Below, piece by piece: positions 10,423-22,627 of a stretch of DNA of 64,000 nt; the stretch's first letter is position 1; every line of letters starts with the position of its first letter. The notes below the pieces were generated by a model, which saw only the letters and a program-made list of their open reading frames with translations, made no database searches and was not told where the DNA came from. The translations under genes were made by a program, and so were the position numbers. This DNA comes from Rubrivivax sp. SCN 71-131 (GTDB taxonomy: Bacteria; Pseudomonadota; Gammaproteobacteria; Burkholderiales; Burkholderiaceae_C), in contig MEFD01000029.1 of NCBI GenBank assembly GCA_001724995.1, forward strand, positions 1 through 64,000, given 5' to 3'.

Positions 10423-11057
10423 GCGACGCCGCCCCGCCGCCCCCCTTTGCCGACGCGGCCGCGGCCTGGGACCGCCGCTTCGCCGCCGAGGGTTTCCTCT
10501 TCGGCACCGAGCCCAACGCCTGGCTGCGCGCGCACGCCGGCGTGTGGCAGCCGGGCCAGCGCGTGCTCAGCGTGGCCGACGGCGAAGGGCGCAACAGCGT
10601 CTGGCTCGCGCAGCAGGGCCTGCGGGTCCAGGCCTTCGACATCTCCCCGGTCGGCGTGGCCAAGGCGCGTGACTTCGCCGTGCGCGCCGGAGTGACGGTG
10701 GACTACGCGCTTGCCGACATCGACAGCTGGCCCTGGCCGCACGCCGCCTTCGACGGCATCGTCGCCGTCTTCGTGCAGTTCGCCGACCCGACGCGCCGGC
10801 AGCGGCTGTTCGCACGCATGATCGACGCGCTCGCCCCCGGCGGCACGCTGATCCTGCAGGGCTACACGCCCAAGCAGCTCGAGTACGGCACCGGCGGACC
10901 ACCGCACCTCGATCATCTCTACACGGAGGCGATGCTGCGCGAGGCCTTCGCGGCGCTCGAGATCACCGAGCTGCGCAGCTACGAGGCCGAACTCGCCGAA
11001 GGCAGTGGCCATCACGGCCGTTCGGCCCTCGTCGGCCTGGTGGCGCGCCGGCGCTGA
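10419..11057 (+). CDS. Class I SAM-dependent methyltransferase
   Basis: A 212-residue Rossmann-fold methyltransferase. Motif I is visible as VLSVADGEGRNSVWLA, the acidic ribose-binding residue in VQAFDISPVG, motif II around VDYALADIDSW and motif IV as GIVAVFVQFAD. The WDRRFAAEGFLFGTEPNAWL beginning is typical of a widespread bacterial group that resembles TehB and thiopurine-type enzymes. ATG at 10419 overlaps the stop of the small membrane protein (ATGA), implying translational coupling in the sqr operon. The substrate is unknown; a role in handling reactive sulfur, selenium or tellurium species is only a guess from context. Confidence 0.85.
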   Translation: MSDAAPPPPFADAAAAWDRRFAAEGFLFGTEPNAWLRAHAGVWQPGQRVLSVADGEGRNSVWLAQQGLRVQAFDISPVGVAKARDFAVRAGVTVDYALADIDSWPWPHAAFDGIVAVFVQFADPTRRQRLFARMIDALAPGGTLILQGYTPKQLEYGTGGPPHLDHLYTEAMLREAFAALEITELRSYEAELAEGSGHHGRSALVGLVARRR

Positions 11058-11118
11058 GGATGGCGCACGCGACGGCCGCCGCCACGAGCCTTCCACTTCC
11101 CGCGATCTCAGCTCCGCC

Positions 11119-12579
11119 ATGCCCCCCGGAACCTCGCCCGAGGCTGCCCGCGCCGCCGCACCGGCCGACGACAGCTCCGTCACCGTCGTCTCCCTCTACC
11201 AGAAGCAGCGCAAGATCTACGCGCGCGCCGTCACCGGCGTCTTCGCCAGGTGGCGCTGGGCGTTTGTCTGGCTGACGCAAATCCTCTTCTACGGCCTGCC
11301 CTGGCTGCTGTGGAACGAGCGCCAGGCCGTGCTCTTCGACCTCGTCTCGCGGCGCTTCTACATCTTCGGCCTGGTGCTGTATCCGCAGGACCTGATCTAC
11401 CTCACCGCGCTGCTGATGATCAGCGCCTACGCGCTGTTCCTGTTCACCACGGTGGCAGGCCGGCTGTGGTGCGGCTACGCCTGCCCGCAGACCGTCTACA
11501 CCGAGATCTTCATGTGGATCGAGCAGCGCCTGGAGGGCGACCGCGTGCGCCGCATGAAGCTCGACGCCGGCCCCTGGACCTTCGAGAAGCTCTGGCGCAA
11601 GAGCGCCAAGCAGCTGGCGTGGATCGCCGTGGGCCTGTGGACGGGCTTCACCTTCGTCGGCTACTTCACGCCCATCCGCACGCTCGGCGCGGCGGTGGCC
11701 GCGATGGGCCTCGGGCCCTGGGAGACCTTCTGGATCCTCTTCTACGGCTTCGCCACCTACGGCAACGCGGGCTGGATGCGCGAGCAGGTGTGCAAGTACA
11801 TGTGCCCCTACGCGCGCTTCCAGAGCGCGATGTTCGACAAGGACACGCTGATCATCGGCTACGACCCCGAACGCGGCGAGCCGCGCGGCGCGCGCAGCAG
11901 GAAGCTGGACCCCCGTGCGGCCGGCATGGGCGACTGCGTCGACTGCACGCTGTGCGTGCAGGTCTGCCCCACCGGCATCGACATCCGCAAGGGACTGCAG
12001 TACGAGTGCATCGGCTGCGCCGCGTGCATCGACGTCTGCGACGGCGTGATGGACAAGATGGGCTACCCGCGCGGCCTCATCCGCTACGCCACGCAGAACG
12101 CGCTCGCCGCAAACCTGAGCCGGCGCCAGATGCTCGCGCGCGTGCTGCGGCCGCGCGTGCTGATCTACACCGCGATCCTGGCGCTCATCGTCGTCGCCTT
12201 CGGCTGGAGTCTGGCCACGCGTACGCCCTTCCGCGCCGATGTCGTGCGCGACCGCGCCGCGCTGGCACGCATCGTCGACGACGGCCGCATCGAGAACATC
12301 TACCGCCTGCAGGTCATGAACCAGGCCGAGGCGACGCAGTCCTACCGCTTCAGCGTGCAGGGCCTGCCCGGCATCGCCATCAGCGAACGCGCCGAGCTGA
12401 CGCTGGGCCCCGCGCAGGCGCAGTGGGTGACGCTGCACGTGCAGATCCCGCACGCATCGGCGCGCGCGCTCGGCGCCGGCGCGCACCCGATGCACTTCGC
12501 CATCGAGCGCCTGCCCGCACGCGCCGGGGACGCGCCGGTGCGCGTGGAGGAGAAGTCGACCTTCGTCGTGCCGCGCTGA
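11119..12579 (+). CDS. ccoG: CcoG/FixG/RdxA family Fe-S cupric reductase
   Basis: A 486-residue polytopic membrane protein of the CcoG family, which reduces Cu(II) to Cu(I) for assembly of cbb3-type cytochrome oxidase. Two [4Fe-4S] ligand sets are clear: Cys273/276/279/283 (DCVDCTLCVQVCP) and Cys297/300/303/307. Further conserved pairs are Cys118/Cys122 (LWCGYACP) and Cys225/Cys229 (QVCKYMCP). A last transmembrane helix near 347-363 is followed by the periplasmic Ig-like FixG C-terminal domain. ATG at 11119 gives the usual start before SLYQKQRKIYAR; no strong ribosome site is seen. The ccoNOPQ genes are not in the window. Its position 61 bp after the sqr-linked methyltransferase makes co-expression likely. 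Confidence 0.93.
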   Translation: MPPGTSPEAARAAAPADDSSVTVVSLYQKQRKIYARAVTGVFARWRWAFVWLTQILFYGLPWLLWNERQAVLFDLVSRRFYIFGLVLYPQDLIYLTALLMISAYALFLFTTVAGRLWCGYACPQTVYTEIFMWIEQRLEGDRVRRMKLDAGPWTFEKLWRKSAKQLAWIAVGLWTGFTFVGYFTPIRTLGAAVAAMGLGPWETFWILFYGFATYGNAGWMREQVCKYMCPYARFQSAMFDKDTLIIGYDPERGEPRGARSRKLDPRAAGMGDCVDCTLCVQVCPTGIDIRKGLQYECIGCAACIDVCDGVMDKMGYPRGLIRYATQNALAANLSRRQMLARVLRPRVLIYTAILALIVVAFGWSLATRTPFRADVVRDRAALARIVDDGRIENIYRLQVMNQAEATQSYRFSVQGLPGIAISERAELTLGPAQAQWVTLHVQIPHASARALGAGAHPMHFAIERLPARAGDAPVRVEEKSTFVVPR

Positions 12580-12584
12580 GGCGC

Positions 12585-14105
<1,521 letters not shown>

Positions 14106-14180
14106 GGCGTTCTCCAGGCAGTGGCAACGCCCACAGTCTATGGAAAAGCGCAAGCACCCGAGAGCTCCGAGAATGCGGCC

Positions 14181-14837
14181 ATGAAGCCCGCCATGCCCCC
14201 CTCCGCCCCGCTGGACGAAGCCGACATCCAGGCGCTGCAGCGCCTGCTGGACGCCGTCCCCGCGCCGCTCGAGCCGCTGGACGTCAGCGCGCTCGACGGC
14301 TACCTCTGCGGCGTGCTGCTGCAACCGCAGCCGGTGCCGTCGGCGCAGTGGTGGCCCGGCGTCCTGGACGTCGAGGGACGGCCCGTGCCGCCGGGCTTCG
14401 ACGGCGCGCCGCTGCTGGCGCTGGTGCAGCTCCGCCACGCCGAGCTGGAACGCGCGATCGCGCGGCGCGACTGGTTCGACCCCTGGGTGTTCGAGCTCGA
14501 CGAAGCCGCCACGCCCTCCGAGGCGATGCTGCCCTGGGTCGCCGGCTTCGCCGCGGCGCAGGAGCGGTTTCCCGCGCTGATGGCCATCGACAACCCCGAG
14601 CTCGTCGAGCCGCTGGCGCTGCTGTACCTGCACTTCGCGCCCGAGGACCTGGAGGATGCACAGGCGCTGCTGGAGGTCATCGAGACCCTGGAGCCGCCGC
14701 AGGACCTGGCCGAGGCGGTGCAGGACCTCGTGCGCGCGCTGATGCTTCTCGCCGACGTGACACGGCGGCGCCCGGTGACGGAAGGGCATCTCGCGTCGCG
14801 CCGCGCGCGGGCACCCAGGCGCGCGCGCAAGACGTGA
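14181..14837 (+). CDS. UPF0149/YecA family protein
   Basis: A 218-residue acidic protein of the UPF0149 (YgfB/YecA) family. The diagnostic N-terminal segment [15 protein letters not shown] and the later [13 protein letters not shown] block match the family. The C-terminal SEC-C-type zinc motif found in some YecA proteins is absent; instead the tail is basic ([12 protein letters not shown]). The biochemical role is not known. It is transcribed away from mmsA. A GAGAAT hexamer ends six bases before the ATG and there is no ribosome site, so the transcript may be leaderless. Confidence 0.85.
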   Translation: MKPAMPPSAPLDEADIQALQRLLDAVPAPLEPLDVSALDGYLCGVLLQPQPVPSAQWWPGVLDVEGRPVPPGFDGAPLLALVQLRHAELERAIARRDWFDPWVFELDEAATPSEAMLPWVAGFAAAQERFPALMAIDNPELVEPLALLYLHFAPEDLEDAQALLEVIETLEPPQDLAEAVQDLVRALMLLADVTRRRPVTEGHLASRRARAPRRARKT

Positions 14838-14944
14838 ACTGAGGCACGACAGCCGCCCAGATCGGGGGTTTCGCCGCGTCGGGAAAGGCCGACACTGAGG
14901 ACACGAGGGAACTCACCCCGGACTTCACCTGAAAGAGGCCCACG

Positions 14945-15148
14945 ATGAGCGAGTCCAGCGTCCCCCTGCGGCTGTTGAGCCTCTGGCGTCGTCGCGCAGG
15001 CGACCCCGCGCCATCCGAGCCGGCCGACGTCGGCACCGCGTTCGGCCTGGAGCTGAGCATGCTGCCGGACGAGGTCGACGCCGCTCACCCCACCGCGCGC
15101 GCCCAAGGCCCCTGGTGGCAGCGGCTGATGCACCGTCCGGCGGGCTGA
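14945..15148 (+). CDS. Short hypothetical protein (67 aa)
   Basis: An open frame of 67 residues with a respectable ribosome site (GAAAGAGG, 14931-14938) six bases before ATG. The product has a basic N-terminus (LRLLSLWRRRAG), an acidic middle and a Trp-containing C-terminus (GPWWQRLMHRP). No family is recognised and there is no signal peptide or membrane helix. It stands alone between the YecA-family gene and the convergent universal stress gene. It could be real or a chance frame; the ribosome site and codon use similar to neighbours favour a gene. Confidence 0.45.
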   Translation: MSESSVPLRLLSLWRRRAGDPAPSEPADVGTAFGLELSMLPDEVDAAHPTARAQGPWWQRLMHRPAG

Positions 15149-15172
15149 GCGCCCCTCGCCCCCCGCGCCGCC

Positions 15173-15595
15173 TCAACGGATCAGCAGCACCGGCGTGTTG
15201 CAGTTGGCCAGCACCTTGGTGGCCACCGAACCCATCACCAGGCCGGTGAGCGCACCGTGGCCGCGCGAGCCCATGATCAGCAACTCGTAGCCGCCCTTTT
15301 CGGCCTCGCCGGCGATCAGATCCCCGGCGGAGCCCACCTTGCCGAGGTACACGGCCCGCATGCCGCGCCGGGTGAAGAAGCTGCGGATGGGCTTGAAGAC
15401 CTTCTCCGCCTCGGCCTCGTAGTACTCCTTCAGGACCTTGCGGTCGAGCACCGCGGCCGCACGCTGCGGCACGGGCGGCACGGTGTGCATCACGGTGTAG
15501 TCGTGCGCGCTGCCCAGCCACTCGTCGTGGGCGGCCAGATAGGCCAGCATGCGCTTGGTGTAGGAACTGCCGTCGACGGCGACCAGGATCTTCAA
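15173..15595 (-). CDS. Universal stress protein (UspA family), TTG start
   Basis: A 140-residue single-domain Usp protein. The N-terminal strand KILVAVDGS and the ATP-binding G-2X-G-9X-G-S pattern (GSRGHGALTGLVMGS) near the C-terminus are intact, so it should be an ATP-binding cytoplasmic dimer. The start is TTG at 15595: GAGGAG sits six bases upstream and no in-frame ATG fits the family start. Possible roles are stress survival or cation-transporter regulation; none is shown here. The metallophosphoesterase gene upstream on the same strand ends 152 bp away. Confidence 0.9.
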   Translation of the reverse strand: MKILVAVDGSSYTKRMLAYLAAHDEWLGSAHDYTVMHTVPPVPQRAAAVLDRKVLKEYYEAEAEKVFKPIRSFFTRRGMRAVYLGKVGSAGDLIAGEAEKGGYELLIMGSRGHGALTGLVMGSVATKVLANCNTPVLLIR

Positions 15596-15747
15596 CGTCG
15601 TCTCCTCGCAGCGGCAACCGCGCCGCTGCCCCGAGTGTGGCGGATGCCGGTGCGCTTTGGGGGCAGTGCCCGACTCGCGCGCTGGCTGCTCGCCGCGTGC
15701 GCGCCGCGCGCGGCGCCCGCCTCGTCCCGGCTTCGTCCCGACTTCGT

Positions 15748-16520
15748 TCAAGCCTCGATCAGGCGCCCGGGCTCGTGACCCCGGGCTTCGCCCTTGCGCG
15801 GCATGCCGCGCGCCTGGCAGACGACGCGGGAAGGCCGCATCCCGGCGCGCGCGATCTCGTAGTCGTGGCGGCAGTGCACGTGGCCGTGCAGCCAGAGGTC
15901 GGCGCGCACGAGGAGGTCGTCGTCGGCGTTGCAGAAGCTTGCCGTGCCCGGCTGCTGGCCGAAGCGCGGGTCGGCGCTCTTCAGGCTCGGCGCGAAATGC
16001 GTGATCACGACGGTGCGCGCCCAGGCGCCGCGCGCCGGCCGCGCCAGTTCCTGCTCGAGCCAGGCGCGGTCGGCCAGGCCTTGTTCGCGCACCGCCTCGG
16101 CGTCGAAGGGGCGTCCGTGGCGCGTGGCGCGCATGAGGCGCTGGAAGTGCGCCGCCGCACGCATCGCCCGCGCACGCTCGGCCGCGCCGAAGACGTCGTA
16201 GTCGCTCCAGCGCACCGCGCCGAGAAAGCGCAGCGGCACGCCGTCGGCGCCGACGAGCACGCAGGCCTCGCGATGGAGCAGGCGAATGCCGAGCGCGCGG
16301 CAGTGCGCCCGCAGCGCCGGCACGACCTCCTGCACGGCGCGGCCGTCGAACTCGTGGTTGCCGGGCACGAACAGCACCGGCACCGGCCACTGGGCAAAGC
16401 GCGCCAGGCCGCGCCAGCCGGAGTCGATGTCGCCGGCCAGCACCAGCAGTTCGGCCCCGGGCGCGGGGTGCGGGGCGAAGCTCTCGGTCTCGAGGTGCAG
16501 GTCCGAGAGCAGCTGCAGCT

Positions 16521-16524
<4 letters not shown>
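15748..16524 (-). CDS. Calcineurin-like metallophosphoesterase
   Basis: A 258-residue cytoplasmic metallophosphoesterase. The metal-ligand motifs occur in order: SDLHLE (Asp8, His10), GDID (Asp32), GNHE (Asn56, His57), a single His in ITHFAPS, and GHVH near residue 205. The substrate may be a phosphodiester or phosphomonoester and cannot be chosen from sequence. The start is TTG at 16524, which overlaps the pckG stop as TTGA, so it should be made by re-initiation after pckG; no ATG fits. A degenerate 11-bp tandem repeat covers its last codons and continues beyond the stop. Confidence 0.88.
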
Positions 16525-18401
<1,877 letters not shown>

Positions 18402-18783
18402 GTGGACTCCAGTCAGGCTCGAATGCGTAAACGGTCTTCGGCCAGACCCGCCGCGACCTCCTGGCGTGCCGCTCCAAAGCTGGAACGGGGGGTGCCGCAC
18501 GGGGCTCGCCGAATGCCGCGAGCTTTGTCGATCCAGGCCGCCGCGACGCGGCTCGCGGGTGGCGGCAACGCCTGGAGGAGCCCTGCCGGGACGGTGGCTG
18601 CGGCAGGGGAAGGGCATTGTGCCTCCCCCTCCTGCGCACCAGCACCACGGGGGCGGATGCCCCTATGCAATCCCTGCATGAGGCGATACCGCATTTCGGC
18701 GTGCCGGCAGCGCGCGCGGCCTTCGGGGCCGCGCCGGGGCGCGATCGAGCCAGCCGGGCGGCCCGGCATGGCACAGTCCGGTC
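18402..18783. other. Divergent intergenic region pckG/rlmJ
   Basis: This 382-bp stretch holds the upstream regions of both divergent genes. I see no convincing coding frame, RNA gene or strong -35/-10 pair. A CACAGT hexamer (18772-18777) lies six bases before the rlmJ ATG. GC content is as high as in the flanking genes. Confidence 0.5.
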
Positions 18784-19638
18784 ATGCTCGCCTACCGACA
18801 CGCGTTTCACGCCGGCAACCACGCGGACGTGCTCAAGCACCTGACGCTGGTCCAGCTGCTGCAGCATCTGAACCAGAAGGACAAGGGCTACCGCGTGATC
18901 GACACCCACGCCGGGGCCGGGGCCTACACGCTGGGCGGGCGCGAGGCGCGCCTGCACCGCGAGTTCGACAGCGGCATCGGCCGGCTCTGGGGCCGCAGCG
19001 ACCTGCCACCGGCAGTGCAGGCCTACGTCGAACAGGTCCGGCGCTGCAACGAAGGCCCGGCGCTGCGCCGCTACCCGGGATCGCCGTTGCTGGTGCAGCA
19101 GCTCATGCGGGCGCAGGACCAGCTGCGCCTGTTCGAGCTGCACCCGACGGACCACGCCAAGCTCGCCGGTCGCATGCGCAACGACGCGCGCGTGCAGGTG
19201 CAGGTGACCGACGGCTTCACCGTGCTGAAGGCGCAACTGCCGCCGCCGACGCGCCGCGGGCTCCTGCTCATCGATCCTCCGTACGAAGTGAAGACTGACT
19301 ACGCACGCGTGCTGGCGGCGCTGCGCGAGGCCCTCAGCCGCTTCGCCGAAGGCATGGTGCTGATCTGGCTGCCGCAGGTGCAGCTGGTGGAGGCGGCGCG
19401 GCTGCCGCAGCGGCTGAAGGCCTCGGCCAGCGGCACGGCACCCAAGGGCTGGCTGCTGGCGCGGCTGACGGTGCAGGCGCCGCGCGAGCGCGGCCTCGGC
19501 CTGCTGGGCAGCCTGGTCTTCGTCGCCAACCCGCCGCACACGCTGGCCCCGGCGCTGAGCCAGGCCCTGCCCTGGCTGACCCAGACACTGGCCGAGGACG
19601 CACGCATCGCCGGCTGGGCCTGCGAGACCGGCGCCTGA
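18784..19638 (+). CDS. rlmJ: 23S rRNA (adenine(2030)-N6)-methyltransferase
   Basis: A 284-residue N6-adenine methyltransferase. The start MLAYRHAFHAGNHADVLKH is the signature of RlmJ, the SAM site is VIDTHAGAGAYTL, and the catalytic N6-adenine motif is DPPY (about residue 163). It should methylate A2030 of 23S rRNA; no cofactor gene is needed. The gene is monocistronic and convergent with the PP2C gene, separated by a GC-rich palindrome. No ribosome site precedes the ATG. Confidence 0.94.
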   Translation: MLAYRHAFHAGNHADVLKHLTLVQLLQHLNQKDKGYRVIDTHAGAGAYTLGGREARLHREFDSGIGRLWGRSDLPPAVQAYVEQVRRCNEGPALRRYPGSPLLVQQLMRAQDQLRLFELHPTDHAKLAGRMRNDARVQVQVTDGFTVLKAQLPPPTRRGLLLIDPPYEVKTDYARVLAALREALSRFAEGMVLIWLPQVQLVEAARLPQRLKASASGTAPKGWLLARLTVQAPRERGLGLLGSLVFVANPPHTLAPALSQALPWLTQTLAEDARIAGWACETGA

Positions 19639-19644
19639 ACACGC

Positions 19645-19662
19645 CGGCGGGCGCGCCCGCCG
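19645..19662. terminator. GC-rich palindrome between convergent rlmJ and PP2C genes
   Basis: CGGCGGGCG-CGCCCGCCG is a perfect 18-bp palindrome seven bases after the rlmJ stop and nine bases beyond the PP2C stop. It could form a strong hairpin in either transcript. There is no T-tract, so intrinsic termination is uncertain. Confidence 0.4.
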
Positions 19663-19670
19663 CGCGGCAC

Positions 19671-20465
19671 TCAGCCCGGCGCCGCGGCCGGCGCGACGAT
19701 GGTCGTGGCCTCGCCCTCCGGCGACCGCAAGCGCACCGCCAGGGCGCTGAAGTTGTCGTGCGTGGCACGCCCGCGGGCGCCCTCGCGCACGCGCTGCTCG
19801 AGCGCCGCGACCCACGCGCCCGCAGTGGCCGAGCGGCGCAGTGCCTCCTGCATGGCCTCGTCGTCGACGAATTCCCAGAGGCCGTCCGAGCACAGCAGGA
19901 AGGCGTCCCCGGGCTCGAGCGCGGCATCGCTTGTCGCTTCGATGCGTAAGTCCTCCGCGCGCGTGCCCAGCGCCGACTGCAGCTCGCTGCGCCGCGCGTG
20001 GGAGCGTGCCTGTTCGGGCGTCAGCACGCCCGCCTGAAGCAGGCCCTGCACCAGGCTGTGGTCGAGCGTGCGCTCGCGCAGCCGGCCCTGGCGAAACCAG
20101 TACAGGCGCGAGTCGCCGGCATGCACCCAGTGCGCGCGGCCGTCGATGAAGTCGATCACCAGGCACACCAGCGTGGTGTGCATGTCGCGCAGGCGCGCGT
20201 CGCCCTGGCGCCGCGCCAGCAGGGCCTCGTTGGCGCGATGCGCGAGCTGCACCAGCGCCGCGGCGTCGCCGCCGGGCGCATCGGCAAACGCCGTCAGCAG
20301 CGTCTGCACCACCAGGCGCGAGGCGACGTCGCCGCCGCCATGCCCGCCCGCGCCATCGGCCAGCACGCAGCACAGGTAGCGATCCGAGTGCCAGTGACCG
20401 CAGGCGTCCTCGTTGCTGCTGCGACCCCCGGGGTCGGAGAGAAGCGCGATCTCGACGGCCAGCAT
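19671..20465 (-). CDS. PP2C-family Ser/Thr protein phosphatase (PppA/Stp1-like)
   Basis: A 264-residue PPM/PP2C phosphatase. Metal-binding motifs are in order: RSSNEDA, VLADGAGGHGGG, GRAHWVHAGDSRLY, LCSDGLWEFV and THDNFSALAV. It lacks a membrane segment, so it is a soluble phosphatase. Its start overlaps the stop of the FHA gene by one base (TGATG), so the two are co-translated. In type VI secretion clusters PppA reverses phosphorylation of an FHA protein made by kinase PpkA; here neither PpkA nor other T6SS genes are present in the window. Confidence 0.9.
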   Translation of the reverse strand: MLAVEIALLSDPGGRSSNEDACGHWHSDRYLCCVLADGAGGHGGGDVASRLVVQTLLTAFADAPGGDAAALVQLAHRANEALLARRQGDARLRDMHTTLVCLVIDFIDGRAHWVHAGDSRLYWFRQGRLRERTLDHSLVQGLLQAGVLTPEQARSHARRSELQSALGTRAEDLRIEATSDAALEPGDAFLLCSDGLWEFVDDEAMQEALRRSATAGAWVAALEQRVREGARGRATHDNFSALAVRLRSPEGEATTIVAPAAAPG

Positions 20466-21835
20466 CAGCTCCTCCCTGCGCGCGTCGTCGGCGCGCCGAT
20501 CGAATCCTCCTGCAGGCCGAGCAGCTGCTCCTCGTAGGCGCGGACGAAGGCCTGGCCGAAGACCTCGTGGAAGTCGTCGCGCGCCTCGGCCGAGAGCAGC
20601 GCAAAGAGCTCGCGGTAGGCTTCCCAGAGCTGCGCACGCCGGCCGCCGACGAGCAGCGAGCCGAGCTTCGAGCGGGCGACGATGCGCCCCTCGAGCTGCG
20701 CCGGATCGAAGCGCTGCAGCAGCCCGGTGAGGGCGGCGCGCATGCCGGCCATGACCGCCAGCTCATGGGCCCGCAAGTCGTCGTAGGCGTCGCGCATCGA
20801 CGCTTCGGCCCCCATGAAGCCGGGCGCCGGCTCGCCCAGCAGGTACTGCAGGGCGACTGCCGCGCTGGGCGAGAACTTGATGACGTTGTTCTGCTGTGGA
20901 CGAATCGCCGTCACCTCCGCCCGCACCTCGCGCTTCACCGCCGCGCGCGCGTGCAGCAGGTCCACTGCGCCACGCACCGACTCGCCCAGCAGCGCACCGA
21001 TGCGCCGCATCAGCTCGGGCGTCAGGCGCGCGATCGGCGGCGCTGCATCGACCGTCCCCAGGCCGTCGAGAAAGCCCTGCAGCAAGGCGTCGACGCCGGC
21101 CGGCGGCGCCGCGTCCGCAGGGCGCGACTCGCGTGGCGGCGGCGGCGGCCGCAGGGGCGCCGCCGCCGCGGGCGAGGCCCCCGGCCCGGATGCGATGACC
21201 TTCGTTTCCCGCACCCCGCCCCCGTCCCACGACACCACGGGCGCCGCGCGCGGCCGCGGTGCGTCGTGCGCGGTCGGCGGCGCAGGTGGCGGCGCAGGTG
21301 GCGGCGCGGGCGAGGACTCTTCGGTCAGGTCGATGAAGCCGGAGAGGGTGGCATCCGTCGGCGCAAGCGGCGCGCCCAGGCCGAAGATCTCGTCGATCGA
21401 TCCGGCGGGCGGCGCAGCCGCGGCGGCCGGTCCCGGTGCGGGCGTCGCAGCCGCCTGCGCTGCGGTCGCGCTCGCCATCGGATCCCAGTCGATCGGAATC
21501 GCGGGGGCGCCCGCCGGCGCGGGCGGCGCGTCTTCGCGCACGCGGATCTCATAGCTGCCGATGCGCAGCACGTCGCCGGCCGCCAGTGGCCACGGCCGCT
21601 CGCGGCCGACGACCTTGCCGTTGAGCTGGATCGGGTTGCTGCCCCGGTCCTCGATCGTGTAGGCGCCGCCGCAAAAGGCGACGTGGGCATGCACGCGCGA
21701 GACCGTGCGCAACGGGTCGGGCAGCACCAGCAGGTTGCCGTCGGCGCGGCCGATGCTGCCGCCGAGCTCGTCGAAGCGGGCCTCGAGCGGCTCGGCCACG
21801 CCGCCGTTGTAGCTCGTCACTGACAGCACGATCAT
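20465..21835 (-). CDS. Type VI secretion-associated FHA-domain protein (TagH/Fha-like)
   Basis: A 456-residue protein. Residues about 20-98 are an FHA phosphothreonine-binding domain (GSIGRADGN, VSRVHAHV, GSNPIQLNG). A long Pro/Ala-rich linker follows, about 105-255. The C-terminal 180 residues (RPQQNNVIKFSPSAAVALQYLLG, then DLRAHELAVMAGMRAAL) match the C-terminal domain of T6SS FHA proteins. In T6SS the protein, when phosphorylated, promotes machine assembly. It is coupled to the PP2C gene, but no tss or tagF genes are visible nearby. A different role in phospho-signalling is possible. Confidence 0.88.
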   Translation of the reverse strand: MIVLSVTSYNGGVAEPLEARFDELGGSIGRADGNLLVLPDPLRTVSRVHAHVAFCGGAYTIEDRGSNPIQLNGKVVGRERPWPLAAGDVLRIGSYEIRVREDAPPAPAGAPAIPIDWDPMASATAAQAAATPAPGPAAAAAPPAGSIDEIFGLGAPLAPTDATLSGFIDLTEESSPAPPPAPPPAPPTAHDAPRPRAAPVVSWDGGGVRETKVIASGPGASPAAAAPLRPPPPPRESRPADAAPPAGVDALLQGFLDGLGTVDAAPPIARLTPELMRRIGALLGESVRGAVDLLHARAAVKREVRAEVTAIRPQQNNVIKFSPSAAVALQYLLGEPAPGFMGAEASMRDAYDDLRAHELAVMAGMRAALTGLLQRFDPAQLEGRIVARSKLGSLLVGGRRAQLWEAYRELFALLSAEARDDFHEVFGQAFVRAYEEQLLGLQEDSIGAPTTRAGRS

Positions 21836-21949
21836 GCCGCGGGATCCTTCCTCGGACGTCGATGGCCTCGGTTGCAGGGGTGTCTCGGCGAAGCATAGCG
21901 CGCGGCGCGCCCGGCGCAGGGCCCCGGCACGGCTGCCGGGCCGCTGCCG

Positions 21950-22627
21950 TCAGACCAGGCCCCTGGACTTGGCGATCACGGCCAGATGCACGCGCGAGCT
22001 CACCTCGAGCTTGCGCAGCAGGTGCTGCACATGCACCTTCACCGTCGACTCGGCGATCGACAGGCGGCGCGCGATCTCCTTGTTGCTGGCGCCGCGGCCG
22101 ATCTCGACGAGGATCTCCGTTTCGCGCCGGCTGATCGCGCTCGTAGCGGGCTCGGCCTCGACCTCCGGCGGGCGCGCCGCCGGCGCCTCGGCCTGACGGA
22201 ACGCGGCCACCAGCTTGGCCGTCATCTCCGGCGCGATCACGTCCTCGCCGGCGGCCGCACGGCGGATCGCGGCCGACAGCGCGTCGCCGTCGGTGGTCTT
22301 CAGCAGGTAGCCCGCCGCGCCCGCGCGCAGCGCGGCGGCCAGATCCTCCTCGTCGGCGCTGACGGTGAGCATGACGATGCGCGCCTGCGGCGCCGCGGCC
22401 TGCAGCGCCGGCAGCGCCGCCACGCCGGTGACGCCGGGAAGGTGGTTGTCGAGTAGGATGAGATCGGGCAGGAGCGCCTGCGCCTTGCGCTGCGCCTCGC
22501 CGGCATCGCCGGCTTCGCCGACGACGAGCAGGCCCTCGTCGGCGCCCAGCAGGGCCATCAGGCCGCGACGAAAGAGCGTGTGGTCGTCCACCACGAGCAG
22601 CCGGATGCGGTCCTCGTCGTCGATCAC
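21950..22627 (-). CDS. narL: NarL-type response regulator
   Basis: A 225-residue regulator with receiver domain (acidic pair in VVDDH, phospho-acceptor Asp60 in LILLDNHLPG, Lys110) and a C-terminal LuxR/NarL HTH of about 60 residues (SRRETEILVEIGRGASNKEIA). It overlaps the upstream NarX-like kinase gene by 4 nt (ATGA) and is surely its cognate partner. By family it would control nitrate/nitrite respiration genes, though none lie in the window. The symbol is by similarity of the pair. Confidence 0.88.
   Translation of the reverse strand: MIDDEDRIRLLVVDDHTLFRRGLMALLGADEGLLVVGEAGDAGEAQRKAQALLPDLILLDNHLPGVTGVAALPALQAAAPQARIVMLTVSADEEDLAAALRAGAAGYLLKTTDGDALSAAIRRAAAGEDVIAPEMTAKLVAAFRQAEAPAARPPEVEAEPATSAISRRETEILVEIGRGASNKEIARRLSIAESTVKVHVQHLLRKLEVSSRVHLAVIAKSRGLV

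Noticed and set aside
18413..18769. A 118-codon minus-strand frame in the pckG/rlmJ gap
   Set aside because: Arg/Ala/Pro-rich, no ribosome site and no family; it looks like a chance frame in GC-rich DNA.
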